Source of the DNA: Egaibacter sp046050465
GTDB lineage: Bacteria > Pseudomonadota > Gammaproteobacteria > Burkholderiales > Burkholderiaceae_C
NCBI GenBank assembly: GCA_046050465.1
Contig: JBJOPS010000061.1
Location: forward strand, 27,362 to 91,361
DNA length: 64,000 bases
Direction of reading: 5' to 3'
Shown: piece after piece, positions 23,304 through 32,799 of the stretch
How positions within the stretch are numbered: position 1 is the stretch's first letter
Layout of the letters: every line of letters begins with the position of its first letter
The notes under the pieces: model-generated
Database searches by the model: none
Told to the model about the DNA's origin: nothing
The model's input: only the letters and a program-made list of their open reading frames with translations
Made by a program: the position numbers and the translations under genes

Positions 23304-24500
23304 ATGATCAAACAACGCGTAGCCATACTGGGGTCAACGGGATCTGTGGGTGTCAGTACGCTGGATGTGATCTCACGGCATCCTGACCGGTTTGATGTGT
23401 TCGCTTTGACAGCTTCCACACAAACTGAGTTGCTGCTTGCGCAGTGCGTAGCTTTCAAGCCTGCGTTTGCGGTTATGGCCAGTGCATCGCATGGGCGTGC
23501 CCTTCAAGCCAAATGTCGGGAACTGGGTCTGGAGACGCGCGTTTTGTGGGGTGCCCCCGCAATTGCTGAGATAGCCGCACATGAGCAGGTTGATTCAGTG
23601 ATGGCTGCGATCGTCGGGGCGGCGGGGCTGGCCCCCTGTCTGTCGGCCGCACGTGCAGGTAAACGTCTTCTCCTGGCCAACAAAGAGGCGCTCGTAGTTG
23701 GTGGACATGTGTTTTTGCAAGCAGTCAAGCAGGGCGGCGCGCGATTGCTTCCGATAGACAGTGAGCATTCCGCTATTTTTCAGTCGTTGCCCGCCGATGT
23801 TTTAGCCTGGCCCGAGCAGATCGACAAGATTATCCTCACCGCCTCTGGCGGCCCCTTTCGGAGGCGGTCTGCGGACACTTTGCATACTGTCACACCTGAA
23901 GAAGCCTGTGCCCACCCGAACTGGGTGATGGGTAGAAAAATATCAGTCGATTCGGCGACCATGATGAACAAGGCGCTTGAAGTCATTGAAGCGCATTTTC
24001 TTTTCGGCGTGGCGCCGGATCAACTGGAAGTCGTCATCCATCCTCAAAGCGTAATTCACTCCATGGTGCAGTATGTGGACCACTCTGTGATTGCCCAATT
24101 GGGCACGCCAGACATGAAAGTACCGATAGCCTACGGGTTGTCGTGGCCTGATCGAATGGTCTCAGGTGCTGCATCACTGGATTTTGGCTCTTTACAGGAC
24201 ATGACGTTTGAGTCCATTGACGATAAGTATGGCCATCGTGAGCGATTCCCGGGATTGAGTCTGGCCTGGGAAACTTTGAGGGCTGTCGGAGGAACCACCG
24301 CTGTCCTGAATGCCGCTAACGAGATGGCTGTTGAGGCTTTCCTGAACCGGCAAATTCGGTTTGACCAGATTCATGCGGTCAATCTGGAAACGTTAAGTCA
24401 AGTCAGTTCACCACCACCGGAAACCCTTGACGATCTACTGGCAGTTGACGCCATGTCCCGTGCAGCGGCTGGTCAGGTCGTGCGACGAATTCGGATCTGA
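23304..24500 (+). CDS. dxr: 1-deoxy-D-xylulose 5-phosphate reductoisomerase
   Basis: A 398-residue DXR: NADPH-binding GSTGSVGVSTLDVI at the N-terminus, ILTASGGPFRRR, the metal/substrate region NWVMGRKISVDSATMMNKAL and EAHFLFG. It makes methylerythritol phosphate, the committed step of the MEP isoprenoid route, feeding UppS upstream. It begins 5 bases after cdsA. Confidence 0.98.
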   Translation: MIKQRVAILGSTGSVGVSTLDVISRHPDRFDVFALTASTQTELLLAQCVAFKPAFAVMASASHGRALQAKCRELGLETRVLWGAPAIAEIAAHEQVDSVMAAIVGAAGLAPCLSAARAGKRLLLANKEALVVGGHVFLQAVKQGGARLLPIDSEHSAIFQSLPADVLAWPEQIDKIILTASGGPFRRRSADTLHTVTPEEACAHPNWVMGRKISVDSATMMNKALEVIEAHFLFGVAPDQLEVVIHPQSVIHSMVQYVDHSVIAQLGTPDMKVPIAYGLSWPDRMVSGAASLDFGSLQDMTFESIDDKYGHRERFPGLSLAWETLRAVGGTTAVLNAANEMAVEAFLNRQIRFDQIHAVNLETLSQVSSPPPETLDDLLAVDAMSRAAAGQVVRRIRI

Positions 24501-24517
24501 GCCCGACAGGAGCCCTT

Positions 24518-25882
24518 ATGTTGACTATTGTTGCCTTTGTTGTTGCTCTGGGTTTATTGATAGCCGTTCATGAGTACGGGCACTATCGTGTGGCTGTGCT
24601 GTGTGGCGTGAAGGTGTTGCGTTTTTCGATCGGGTTTGGAAAAGTCATCATCCGCTGGCGACTCAAAGACTCACCGACCGAGTTCGTCATCGGCGCCTTT
24701 CCTCTGGGTGGCTACGTCAAAATGCTGGATGAGCGTGAGGCTCCGGTTGCTCCTGAAGAGCGGCATCGGGCCTTCAATACCCAGCCGTTGAGATCGCGTG
24801 CTGCAATTGTTGCTGCCGGACCGATCGCCAACCTGATGTTGGCAGTCTTGTTGTATTCCGTTGTCAATTGGGGCGGTGTCGACCATCCCAAGGCTATCCT
24901 CGCTACACCGCCTGCCGGCTCGGTTGCTGAACGTGCCGGTATTGCGGGTGGTGAGTTGGTGACGCGAGCTGGCTTTGATGGAGCACCGTCGCATGACGTG
25001 GAGTCTTTTGAGGATATGCGCTGGTTACTTACACGAGGTGCGCTTGAAGGGCGTGACGTAAGGCTGGCCGTGGCCTCCGTTTCCGGGGCGAAAGCCCGCG
25101 ACATATTGCTGAGGCTGAGCGAGCTTGATGTTAGCAATGCCGATGCGCAGTTATTTCGCGATATCGGCATCGCTGGCCCCCTTACCAGGCCCGTTATTGG
25201 TGAGGTTGTGGCAGACGGTGCTGCATCCAGAGCCGGGCTACGGCAGGGCGATCTCGTACTCAAAGTGGGCGGTAACCTGGCAGTAGAAGATGGGCAACAG
25301 TTGCGGGAGTGGATCCGTGCTACGGCCAAATCAGGAGAGCCCGCTGAGACCCGATGGACAATCGAACGCAACGGAGCAAGTCAGGAGCTGCTGGTAAAGC
25401 CGGAGAAAAAGCTGGAAGGATCTGTAGCTGTCGGAAAAATTGGTGCCTACGTCGGGTCTCCCCCGGAATTTGTAACCGTGCGATATGGTTTTTTTGAAGG
25501 TGTTTGGGGGGGCATTACCCGGACGTGGGAAGTTTCGGTATTGACGTTACGGATGATGGGCAAAATGCTCATTGGCGAGGCTTCGCTGAAGAATTTGAGC
25601 GGGCCTTTGACTATCGCTGACTATGCGGGCAAATCGGCGAGTTTGGGCTTAACCCAGTATCTGGTTTTCCTGGCATTGATCAGCGTGAGTCTGGGCGTGC
25701 TGAATCTGCTTCCGTTACCGGTCCTCGATGGTGGACACCTGATGTATTATCTTTGGGAAGGTCTTACGGGCAAGGCGGTGTCTGATGTCTGGATGGAGCG
25801 CATGCAGCGCGGTGGTGTTGCTGCGCTGATGGCGATGATGTTGATCGCCGTATTTAACGACGTGACCAGGCTCTTGGGCTAG
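24518..25882 (+). CDS. rseP: RIP metalloprotease RseP (site-2 protease)
   Basis: A 454-residue membrane protease. The zinc motif HEYGH is at about residues 18-22 in the first membrane helix and the third ligand is in LPVLDGGHLMYYLWEGL near the C-terminus. Two PDZ domains lie between (TPPAGSVAERAGIAGGELV and GEVVADGAASRAGLRQGDLV). It cleaves the anti-sigma factor RseA in the envelope stress response and clears signal-peptide remnants. An AGGAG precedes ATG 24518. Confidence 0.97.
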   Translation: MLTIVAFVVALGLLIAVHEYGHYRVAVLCGVKVLRFSIGFGKVIIRWRLKDSPTEFVIGAFPLGGYVKMLDEREAPVAPEERHRAFNTQPLRSRAAIVAAGPIANLMLAVLLYSVVNWGGVDHPKAILATPPAGSVAERAGIAGGELVTRAGFDGAPSHDVESFEDMRWLLTRGALEGRDVRLAVASVSGAKARDILLRLSELDVSNADAQLFRDIGIAGPLTRPVIGEVVADGAASRAGLRQGDLVLKVGGNLAVEDGQQLREWIRATAKSGEPAETRWTIERNGASQELLVKPEKKLEGSVAVGKIGAYVGSPPEFVTVRYGFFEGVWGGITRTWEVSVLTLRMMGKMLIGEASLKNLSGPLTIADYAGKSASLGLTQYLVFLALISVSLGVLNLLPLPVLDGGHLMYYLWEGLTGKAVSDVWMERMQRGGVAALMAMMLIAVFNDVTRLLG

Positions 25883-25928
25883 TTTTCTGTGCCGCTTTGT
25901 GACGGCGCTCATATTTTCTTGAATACAA

Positions 25929-28220
25929 ATGCAATTTAAACGTTTCCGGCTGAAAACCATTGCAGTGGCCAGCGCAATGTTCCTGGTAAGCCACTCTGCT
26001 TGGGCGATAGATCCCTTCACCGTACGTGATATTCGGGTTGAAGGTCTGCAAAGGGTTGAGGCTGGAACTATTTTCTCGTCTTTACCGGTGAGGGTAGGGG
26101 ATACCTATGACGATGAGAAAGGTACTTCAGCCATTCAGTCGCTATTTGGTTTGGGTGTTTTCAAGGATGTTCGCATCGAGGTCAATGGCGACATACTGGT
26201 TGTGATCGTTGAAGAGCGGCCAACGGTTGCTGATGTTGAATTTGCCGGGGCCAAAGAATTTGATAAAGACATTCTCAAAAAGGCCCTGCGTGACGTAGGC
26301 TTGGCTGATGGTCGCCCGTTTGACAAGGCACTGGTTGACCGCGCCGAGCAGGAGTTGAAGCGCCAGTATATCAATCGCAGTATGTACGCTGCAGAGGTGG
26401 TGACGACTGTGACCCCGATTGAGCGCAATCGGGTCAATCTGACCTTTACCGTTGTGGAAGGCGATACAGCAAAGATCAACGAGATTCGCATTGTGGGTAA
26501 CAAGGCGTTCAGTGAATCAACTTTGCGTAGCCTGTTTGATCTGGATACGAGCGGCTGGCTCAGCTGGTACACCAAGTCCGACCGGTATTCCCGTGTCAAA
26601 CTGAATGCAGATATCGAATCACTGAAGTCCTACTATCTGACTCGCGGATATCTGGAGTTCAGGATTGATTCCACCCAGGTGGCGATTTCGCCTAACAAAA
26701 AAGACATTGCCATCACGATCAATGTGACTGAGGGTGAGCGATTTGTGGTGTCGGGGGTCAAGTTGGAAGGGAATTATCTCGGTAAAGATGATGAATTCAA
26801 GTCGCTTGTTTCGGTCCGGCCGGGGCAGGCCTACAACGCTGATCAGGTAGCCCAGACAACCAAGGCATTCACTGATTATTTTGGTAATTCTGGATATGCG
26901 TTTGCCCGTGTCGAAGCGGTTCCAGAGGTTGACCGTACCAATATGCGCGTTGCGCTGATGTTCCAGGCAGAGCCATCGCGTCGAGCGTATGTTCGACGAA
27001 TGAATGTTGCAGGAAATAGCCGTACACGAGACGAGGTGATTCGTCGGGAATTCCGTCAGTTTGAGGCATCTTGGTATGACGCCGACAAGATCAGGCTTTC
27101 CCGCGATCGTGTAGATCGATTAGGCTTTTTTACCGATGTGAGTGTTGAGACACAAGAGGTTCCAGGGGCCCCTGATCAGGTAGACCTGACATTCAATGTG
27201 GTGGAAAAACCAACGGGCAGCATTAGTTTGGGAGCGGGCGTTTCCAGTGGCGAGGGTCTTGTTTTGACGTTCGGATTCAAACAGGAAAATGCGTTTGGAT
27301 CCGGTAACTCTGTCGGAATTGATTTGAATACCAGCAAGTCAAATCGCACAATTGTTTTCAGCACGACGGACTCCTACTTCACGGCTGATGGTGTTTCCCG
27401 GACGCTTGATGTTTACTCGAGAAAAACAAGTCCTCTAAGTGATGAAAGCGCATACAAGCTAGTGACGTCAGGGGCTGGAATACGGTTTGGCATCCCTTTT
27501 ACGGAGAAAGATACGGTTTATTTTGGTGCTGGCTTTGAAAACACAAAAATTATTCCGGGGATAAGTCTCCCCAGTGCGTATCTGACGTATGCCAATCAAT
27601 TCGGCTATTCAAGCACAACCTTGCCCTTAACCGTTGGGTGGTCACGCGATGGGCGAGACAGTGCGCTTGTCCCTACTACTGGTACGTACCAGCGTGCCAG
27701 CACAGAATGGGGGATTGGAGGCGATGCGAAATATCTTCGTGGCACGTATCAGTACCAGTCATACATCCCGATTAGCAAGCAATACACAGCTGCATTTAAT
27801 GGGGAGCTTGGACTTGGAAAAACTATTGGTAGCCGTCCTTATCCTTTGTTCAAGAATTTTTATGGTGGTGGTCTTGGGTCTGTGCGTGGGTTTGATTCGG
27901 GGAGCCTGGGGCCACGTGATACGACAACTGACTTATCGTTGGGGGGGACTAAGAAACTTGTCCTGAATGCTGAAATAATTGCCCCTTTCCCCGGGGCCGG
28001 CAATGATCGAACGTTAAGGTGGTACGGATTCGTCGACGTGGGTAACGTATACGGAGAAACCCAGCCTATTCGCATGAACGAGATGAGGGCTTCGGTGGGC
28101 TTGGGTATTAACTGGATTTCACCTGTGGGTCCATTGCGGTTGTCTTATGCCAAACCTGTTCGTAAATTCAATGGCGATAAAATTCAGACATTGCAATTTC
28201 AGATTGGAACTTCCTTCTAA
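25929..28220 (+). CDS. bamA: Outer-membrane assembly factor BamA
   Basis: A 763-residue Omp85 protein. The signal peptide ends ...SHSAWA, five POTRA domains occupy about residues 25-420 (IRVEGLQRVEAGTIF; VRRMNVAGNSRTRDEVIRRE) and the 16-strand barrel follows. The loop-6 VRGF motif is present (GGLGSVRGFDSGSLGP) and the protein ends in Phe (QIGTSF). It inserts beta-barrel proteins into the outer membrane. The stop overlaps the skp start by one base. Confidence 0.98.
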   Translation: MQFKRFRLKTIAVASAMFLVSHSAWAIDPFTVRDIRVEGLQRVEAGTIFSSLPVRVGDTYDDEKGTSAIQSLFGLGVFKDVRIEVNGDILVVIVEERPTVADVEFAGAKEFDKDILKKALRDVGLADGRPFDKALVDRAEQELKRQYINRSMYAAEVVTTVTPIERNRVNLTFTVVEGDTAKINEIRIVGNKAFSESTLRSLFDLDTSGWLSWYTKSDRYSRVKLNADIESLKSYYLTRGYLEFRIDSTQVAISPNKKDIAITINVTEGERFVVSGVKLEGNYLGKDDEFKSLVSVRPGQAYNADQVAQTTKAFTDYFGNSGYAFARVEAVPEVDRTNMRVALMFQAEPSRRAYVRRMNVAGNSRTRDEVIRREFRQFEASWYDADKIRLSRDRVDRLGFFTDVSVETQEVPGAPDQVDLTFNVVEKPTGSISLGAGVSSGEGLVLTFGFKQENAFGSGNSVGIDLNTSKSNRTIVFSTTDSYFTADGVSRTLDVYSRKTSPLSDESAYKLVTSGAGIRFGIPFTEKDTVYFGAGFENTKIIPGISLPSAYLTYANQFGYSSTTLPLTVGWSRDGRDSALVPTTGTYQRASTEWGIGGDAKYLRGTYQYQSYIPISKQYTAAFNGELGLGKTIGSRPYPLFKNFYGGGLGSVRGFDSGSLGPRDTTTDLSLGGTKKLVLNAEIIAPFPGAGNDRTLRWYGFVDVGNVYGETQPIRMNEMRASVGLGINWISPVGPLRLSYAKPVRKFNGDKIQTLQFQIGTSF

Positions 28221-28744
28221 TGAATAACTTCTTGAGTTCATGCCGTTTAGTCCTTCTGCTGGGCACTTTTGCCGTGGCTTCGCAAGGTTGGTCTGAAGAG
28301 TTGCGGATAGGATTTGTCAACACGGACCGTGTGCTTAAAGAGGCCAATACGGCCAAGGCAGCACAAATCAAGCTGGAGCAGGAATTCCTCAGACGTGAGA
28401 AGGAAGTCGCCGATTTGGGTGGCACTGTGAAGTCCATGACGGAAAAGCTGGAACGCGAAGCGCCAACGCTTTCTGATAGCCAGCGTGTCTCCCGGCAAAA
28501 GCAGCTGGTTGAGCAAGACCGCGATTTCCAGCGCAAACGACGTGAGTTCCAGGAAGATTTGAGTGCGCGCCGCAACGAAGAGCTGCAGCAGGTTCTGGAG
28601 CGTGCGAACAAGGTGATTCGCCAACTGGCGGAAGCTGACAAACTGGATCTGATCATGCAGCCCGATCAGGTGGTGTACGTCAGCCCGAAGCACGATATCA
28701 CTGACAAGGTCATCAAGGCACTGAACGCGACTGGCGCTAAGTAG
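28220..28744 (+). CDS. skp: Periplasmic chaperone Skp/OmpH
   Basis: A 174-residue protein with a signal peptide (LVLLLGTFAVASQGWS), a short beta strand IGFVNTDRVLKEA, and long charged helices (about residues 40-140) forming the tentacles of the trimer. It keeps outer-membrane proteins soluble on the way to BamA. It sits between bamA and lpxD, as in most proteobacteria. Confidence 0.94.
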   Translation: MNNFLSSCRLVLLLGTFAVASQGWSEELRIGFVNTDRVLKEANTAKAAQIKLEQEFLRREKEVADLGGTVKSMTEKLEREAPTLSDSQRVSRQKQLVEQDRDFQRKRREFQEDLSARRNEELQQVLERANKVIRQLAEADKLDLIMQPDQVVYVSPKHDITDKVIKALNATGAK

Positions 28745-28768
28745 CGCCTTGTCGTGAACGTGTGAAGT

Positions 28769-29758
28769 GTGGTGCTGCGTCTAGGTTCAATTGTCGAGGC
28801 ACTTGGCGGTGAACTGCACGGCGACCCCGATTTGCAAGTGCAGGGTCTTGCGTCTCTGGAGTTGGCTTCTCCCCATGAGCTGAGTTTCCTCAGTCATCCC
28901 AAATACCAGAAGCAGTTGAGCGCCTCCATGGCGGGCTGTGTCATTCTGAGCCCCCAGATTTTCTCACTGGCTTTGCGGCAGAAAGCGTGCATCGTCGCGG
29001 AACAGCCTTACCTTTACTATGCCAGGGTCACCCAGCTCTGGAAGCAGGTGCAAAAGGCTGATGTTGCGCCAGCTATTCACCCGAGTGCGGTGGTCAGCCC
29101 GGACGCGCAAGTACATCCGCAAGCACAAGTCGGCCCGTTATGTGTGGTCGAAAGAGGTGCCCGAATAGGCGCGCAAACCGTATTGCGTTCCAGAGTTACT
29201 GTCGGTGAAAATTGTGTCATTGGTGATCGCTGCCTCCTGCATTCAGGTGTAGTTGTTGGTGCAGATGGCTTTGGCTTTGCCCCGAACGGGAATGCCTGGG
29301 AAAAAATCGAACAGCTGGGCGCTGTTCGCATTGGCAATGATGTCGAGATAGGGGCCAATACTTGTGTCGATCGGGGTGCCCTGCAGGACACGGTAATTGA
29401 GGACGGCGTGAAGCTGGACAACCTGATCCAGATAGGACATAACGTGCGGATTGGTGCCAACACGGCCATGGCGGGGTGTGTTGGCGTTGCAGGCAGCGCA
29501 ACTATCGGCGCGAATTGCACGGTCGGCGGTGGGGCTGTTATTCTTGGGCATCTTTCACTCGCAGATGGTGTCAACATTTCGGCGGCATCGGTGGTAACCC
29601 GATCCATTCTCAAGGCGGGGCACTACACGGGTATGTTTCCGATTGATGAAAATGCTGTGTGGGAAAAAAATGCAGCTACGCTGAAGCAATTACACGGTCT
29701 TCGTGATCGGGTGCGGTCGCTGGAAAACACATTACAACAGGTTAAAAAATCATCATGA
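28769..29758 (+). CDS. lpxD: UDP-3-O-(3-hydroxyacyl)glucosamine N-acyltransferase
   Basis: A 329-residue LpxD. The N-terminal uridine-binding domain (LGSIVEALGGELHGD) is followed by a left-handed beta-helix of hexapeptide repeats (about residues 105-270), with the catalytic His in NLIQIGHNVRIG, and a C-terminal helix. It adds the second acyl chain in lipid A synthesis. It starts with GTG (28769, or the adjacent GTG at 28772). It overlaps fabZ by 4 bases. Confidence 0.97.
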   Translation: MVLRLGSIVEALGGELHGDPDLQVQGLASLELASPHELSFLSHPKYQKQLSASMAGCVILSPQIFSLALRQKACIVAEQPYLYYARVTQLWKQVQKADVAPAIHPSAVVSPDAQVHPQAQVGPLCVVERGARIGAQTVLRSRVTVGENCVIGDRCLLHSGVVVGADGFGFAPNGNAWEKIEQLGAVRIGNDVEIGANTCVDRGALQDTVIEDGVKLDNLIQIGHNVRIGANTAMAGCVGVAGSATIGANCTVGGGAVILGHLSLADGVNISAASVVTRSILKAGHYTGMFPIDENAVWEKNAATLKQLHGLRDRVRSLENTLQQVKKSS

Positions 29759-30195
29759 TGGATATTCACCGAATCTTGAAGCAGTTGCCGCACCGATATC
29801 CATTTTTGCTGGTGGACAGGGTGTTGGAACTGGACAAAGGCAAGACCATCAAGGCGCTGAAGAACGTCACGATTAATGAGCCTTTTTTTGAAGGCCATTT
29901 TCCGCACCGCCCCGTCATGCCTGGTGTCTTGATGCTTGAGGCCCTGGCGCAGGCCGCGGCCTTGCTCGCCTTTGATGCCCTCGATACGGCGCCCAATGAC
30001 CAGATGGTTTACTATTTCGCCGGTATCGATGGTGCGCGATTCAAGCGCCCCGTTGAACCAGGGGATCAGTTGATTCTGGAAGTGGAATTGCTCCGCATGA
30101 AGGCGGGCATTTTCAAATTCAAGGCACGCGCGCTGGTAGACCAGGAGTTGGCCGTTGAAGCCGAGTTGACTTGCGCCATGCGCGCCATAGCGTGA
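29755..30195 (+). CDS. fabZ: (3R)-hydroxyacyl-ACP dehydratase FabZ
   Basis: A 146-residue hotdog-fold dehydratase. LPHRYPFLLVDRVLE and the active-site segment FFEGHFPHRPVMPGVLMLEA (catalytic His and Glu) are intact. It dehydrates 3-hydroxyacyl-ACP in fatty acid synthesis, competing with LpxA/LpxD for hydroxyacyl-ACP, hence its classic place in the lpx cluster. Confidence 0.98.
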   Translation: MMDIHRILKQLPHRYPFLLVDRVLELDKGKTIKALKNVTINEPFFEGHFPHRPVMPGVLMLEALAQAAALLAFDALDTAPNDQMVYYFAGIDGARFKRPVEPGDQLILEVELLRMKAGIFKFKARALVDQELAVEAELTCAMRAIA

Positions 30196-30202
30196 CCCGG
30201 CT

Positions 30203-30997
30203 GTGACGACGATTCACGCAACGGCGATTGTTGATCCCAAAGCCGAGCTCGACAGCTCGGTTTCGGTGGGCCCCTACACGGTCATTGGGCCACACGTCAA
30301 AGTTGCTGCAGGCACAACCATCGCGCCGCACTGCGTGATTGAAGGCCACACCACCATTGGCCGTGATAACCGCATCTTCCAGTTCAGCTCTCTGGGAGCA
30401 ATCCCGCAGGACAAAAAGTATGCTGGCGAACCGTGTGAACTGATCATTGGTGACAGGAACACGATTCGCGAATTTTGCACTTTCAATATTGGATCTCCAG
30501 GTGATACCGGTGTGACCCGTGTTGGCAATGACAACTGGCTGATGGCTTATGTGCATCTGGCACACGATTGTGTGGTGGGCAACAACACGATATTTGCCAA
30601 TAATTCCCAGCTGGCAGGCCACGTGCATGTCGGTGACTGGGTCATTCTGGGCGGGTTTACCGTGGTGCACCAGTTCGTGCGACTCGGTGCCCACAGCATG
30701 ACTGCGATGTGTTCACTGCTTTTTGCTGATCTGCCGCCGTTTGTGATGTGTCAGGGGCAACCCGCCGCCGCACGGTCCATGAACTTCGAAGGGTTGCGTC
30801 GCCGTGGTTTTTCGCCTGAACGCATATCGGCCGTGAAAGCCATGCACAAAGCCCTGTACCGTGACGACCTGACGCTTGAGCAGGCTCAGGCGCGTATCGC
30901 TGAACTCGCCATGAGCCATAGCGAATCCGCAGCAGATGTTGAGATGATGCTGTCGTTTCTGAAGCAAGCCTCGCCGCAACGCGGCATTGTTCGTTAA
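30203..30997 (+). CDS. lpxA: UDP-N-acetylglucosamine acyltransferase
   Basis: A 264-residue left-handed beta-helix protein. IHATAIVDPKAELDSSVSVG opens the hexad repeats, the catalytic His lies in MAYVHLAHDCVVGNN, and the helical C-terminal domain follows (FEGLRRRGFSPERI). It performs the first step of lipid A synthesis. GTG 30203 is the likely start, 7 bases after the fabZ stop. Confidence 0.97.
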   Translation: MTTIHATAIVDPKAELDSSVSVGPYTVIGPHVKVAAGTTIAPHCVIEGHTTIGRDNRIFQFSSLGAIPQDKKYAGEPCELIIGDRNTIREFCTFNIGSPGDTGVTRVGNDNWLMAYVHLAHDCVVGNNTIFANNSQLAGHVHVGDWVILGGFTVVHQFVRLGAHSMTAMCSLLFADLPPFVMCQGQPAAARSMNFEGLRRRGFSPERISAVKAMHKALYRDDLTLEQAQARIAELAMSHSESAADVEMMLSFLKQASPQRGIVR

Positions 30998-31004
30998 GAA
31001 CGCT

Positions 31005-32210
31005 ATGGGCGTCGTGCCGCTTCCATCTGCGGCCCCAGTGCCCAACCCCCTGTGGACTCTTGTTCCCGAAGCCTGGCCCCAAGTTGCCATGGTGGCCGGA
31101 GAAACGTCGGGCGACATGCTCGCCGGCTTGTTGCTGGCTGGCATGAAGACGCGCTGGCCAGCTTTGCAGTCCCGGGGAATTGGCGGCCCACATATGGCGC
31201 AACGCGGCTTCGATGCCCTGTGGTCCAGCGAGAAACTGGCTGTGCACGGCTACAGCATCGAGGTGCTCAGGCGCTACCGGGAGATCGTTGGCATTCGCAA
31301 ACAGCTTAAAGCCGGGTTGATGGAGGCACCTCCCAATGTTTTCATCGGGGTTGACGCGCCCGACTTCAACCTGGATCTTGAGCGAGATCTGAAGGCCTGC
31401 GGGATGAAGACCGTGCATTTTGTCTGCCCTTCCATTTGGGCCTGGCGACCCGAGCGGGTTGAAAAAATTCGCGAGAGCGTGAACCATGTTCTGTGCATCT
31501 TTCCATTTGAGGTGGCTTTGCTGGCGCAGCATGGCATTGCAGCCACCTATGTCGGGCACCCGCTGGCCAGCGTCATTCCTTTGCAGCCGGACCGGGCTGC
31601 CGCCCGATCCGCGCTGGGTCTGGATGCTGACGCCAGGGTTGTAGCCGTTTTGCCGGGCAGCCGCCAGTCCGAAATCAGTCACCTCGCTTTACGGTTTTTT
31701 CGGGCTTTAGCCCTCATTAACATTGCGCAACCAGCTATAAAATTCATAGTGCCTGCTGTACCTCAATGGCGCGAAGCCATCACGCAGGTGGCCCGGGATG
31801 CGGGCGTCTATGACCGCGTGCAAATACTCCAGGGCCAATCCCATCTGGCGCTGGCTGCCTGTGATGTCACGTTGATTGCCAGTGGAACGGCCACGCTGGA
31901 GGCGGCACTTTTCAAGCGGCCCATGGTTATCGCCTACAACATGAGTTGGGTATCGTGGCAGCTCATGCGGCGCAAGAAATTGCAGCCCTGGGTGGGGTTA
32001 CCCAACATTCTGTGTGGCGACTTTGTGGTGCCGGAGCTGATTCAGGACGCTGCTACCCCCAGGGCATTGGCCGCAGCGGTTTTGAAGTGGTTTGACGAGC
32101 CTGAGAAAATAGTAGCCCTGCAACATCGTTTTCGCGACTTGCACCTTGAATTGAAACGAGACACATCCCAATTGGCCGCCCATGCGATCCAGAACGTACT
32201 TGAAAGCTGA
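31005..32210 (+). CDS. lpxB: Lipid-A-disaccharide synthase
   Basis: A 401-residue GT-B glycosyltransferase. N-terminal VAMVAGETSGDMLAGLLLAG, VFIGVDAPDFNLDLE, WAWRPERVEKI, VLPGSRQSEI and the C-terminal SGTATLEAALFKRPMVIAY are diagnostic. It joins UDP-diacylglucosamine and lipid X. Residues about 230-250 (LALINIAQPAIKFIVPA) coincide with a repeat copy. The native family also has a hydrophobic strand here, so the copy may have replaced or been tuned to it. It overlaps rnhB by 29 bases. Confidence 0.97.
   Translation: MGVVPLPSAAPVPNPLWTLVPEAWPQVAMVAGETSGDMLAGLLLAGMKTRWPALQSRGIGGPHMAQRGFDALWSSEKLAVHGYSIEVLRRYREIVGIRKQLKAGLMEAPPNVFIGVDAPDFNLDLERDLKACGMKTVHFVCPSIWAWRPERVEKIRESVNHVLCIFPFEVALLAQHGIAATYVGHPLASVIPLQPDRAAARSALGLDADARVVAVLPGSRQSEISHLALRFFRALALINIAQPAIKFIVPAVPQWREAITQVARDAGVYDRVQILQGQSHLALAACDVTLIASGTATLEAALFKRPMVIAYNMSWVSWQLMRRKKLQPWVGLPNILCGDFVVPELIQDAATPRALAAAVLKWFDEPEKIVALQHRFRDLHLELKRDTSQLAAHAIQNVLES
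31694..31752 (-). repeat. Interspersed repeat copy inside lpxB
   Basis: In the plus direction it reads TTCGGGCTTTAGCCCTC, ATTGCGCAACCAGCTATAAA, TTCATAGTGCC. It is a reverse-orientation copy in the shared frame (GCC to GCT, eight codons apart). Confidence 0.7.
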
Positions 32211-32799
32211 GCAGGTTTCCCTTGTGTGGGACACGCCCGGCCTGATTGCCGGCGTGGACGAGGCCGGTCGTGGCCCGCTGGCAGGGCCCGTGGTGGCTGC
32301 TGCCGTGATCCTGGATGAGAAAAACCCGATTCGCGGGTTGGCTGACTCCAAAACGCTCACAGCCTTGCGCCGGGAAAAGCTGTTCGATGAAATCCGCGCC
32401 AAGGCGCTTTGCTGTTCCATTGCCGAAGCCAGCGTGGAGGAAATTGATCGCCTGAATATTCTTCAGGCCACCATGCTGGCCATGCGCCGGGCGGTGGAAG
32501 GGTTACGGCTCAAACCCGCCAAGGTGCTGATTGATGGCAACCGCATCCCGGTGATGGACGTTCTGGCAGAGGCCATCGTGAAGGGAGATTCACTGATTCC
32601 GGCGATTTCTGCAGCCTCCATTCTGGCCAAGGTTTCGCGGGACCGCTGGTGTGCAGAGCTTGATCTGGCTTATCCGCAATACGGTTTTGCAGGACACAAG
32701 GGTTATGGAACCGCCGAACATCTGGTGGCACTGCGTGAGCACGGCGCCTGTCCGCAACATCGAAAAACGTTCTCGCCGGTGGCGCAGGTGTTGAAATGA
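32182..32799 (+). CDS. rnhB: Ribonuclease HII
   Basis: A 205-residue RNase HII. The Asp-Glu of the DEDD site is in AGVDEAGRGPLAGPV, further acidic residues are in VLIDGNRIP and the AELDLAY region, with LADSKTL and YGTAEH as family markers. It removes ribonucleotides from DNA. It overlaps lpxB (29 bases) and the next gene (4 bases), so it is probably translationally coupled. Confidence 0.97.
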   Translation: MRSRTYLKAEQVSLVWDTPGLIAGVDEAGRGPLAGPVVAAAVILDEKNPIRGLADSKTLTALRREKLFDEIRAKALCCSIAEASVEEIDRLNILQATMLAMRRAVEGLRLKPAKVLIDGNRIPVMDVLAEAIVKGDSLIPAISAASILAKVSRDRWCAELDLAYPQYGFAGHKGYGTAEHLVALREHGACPQHRKTFSPVAQVLK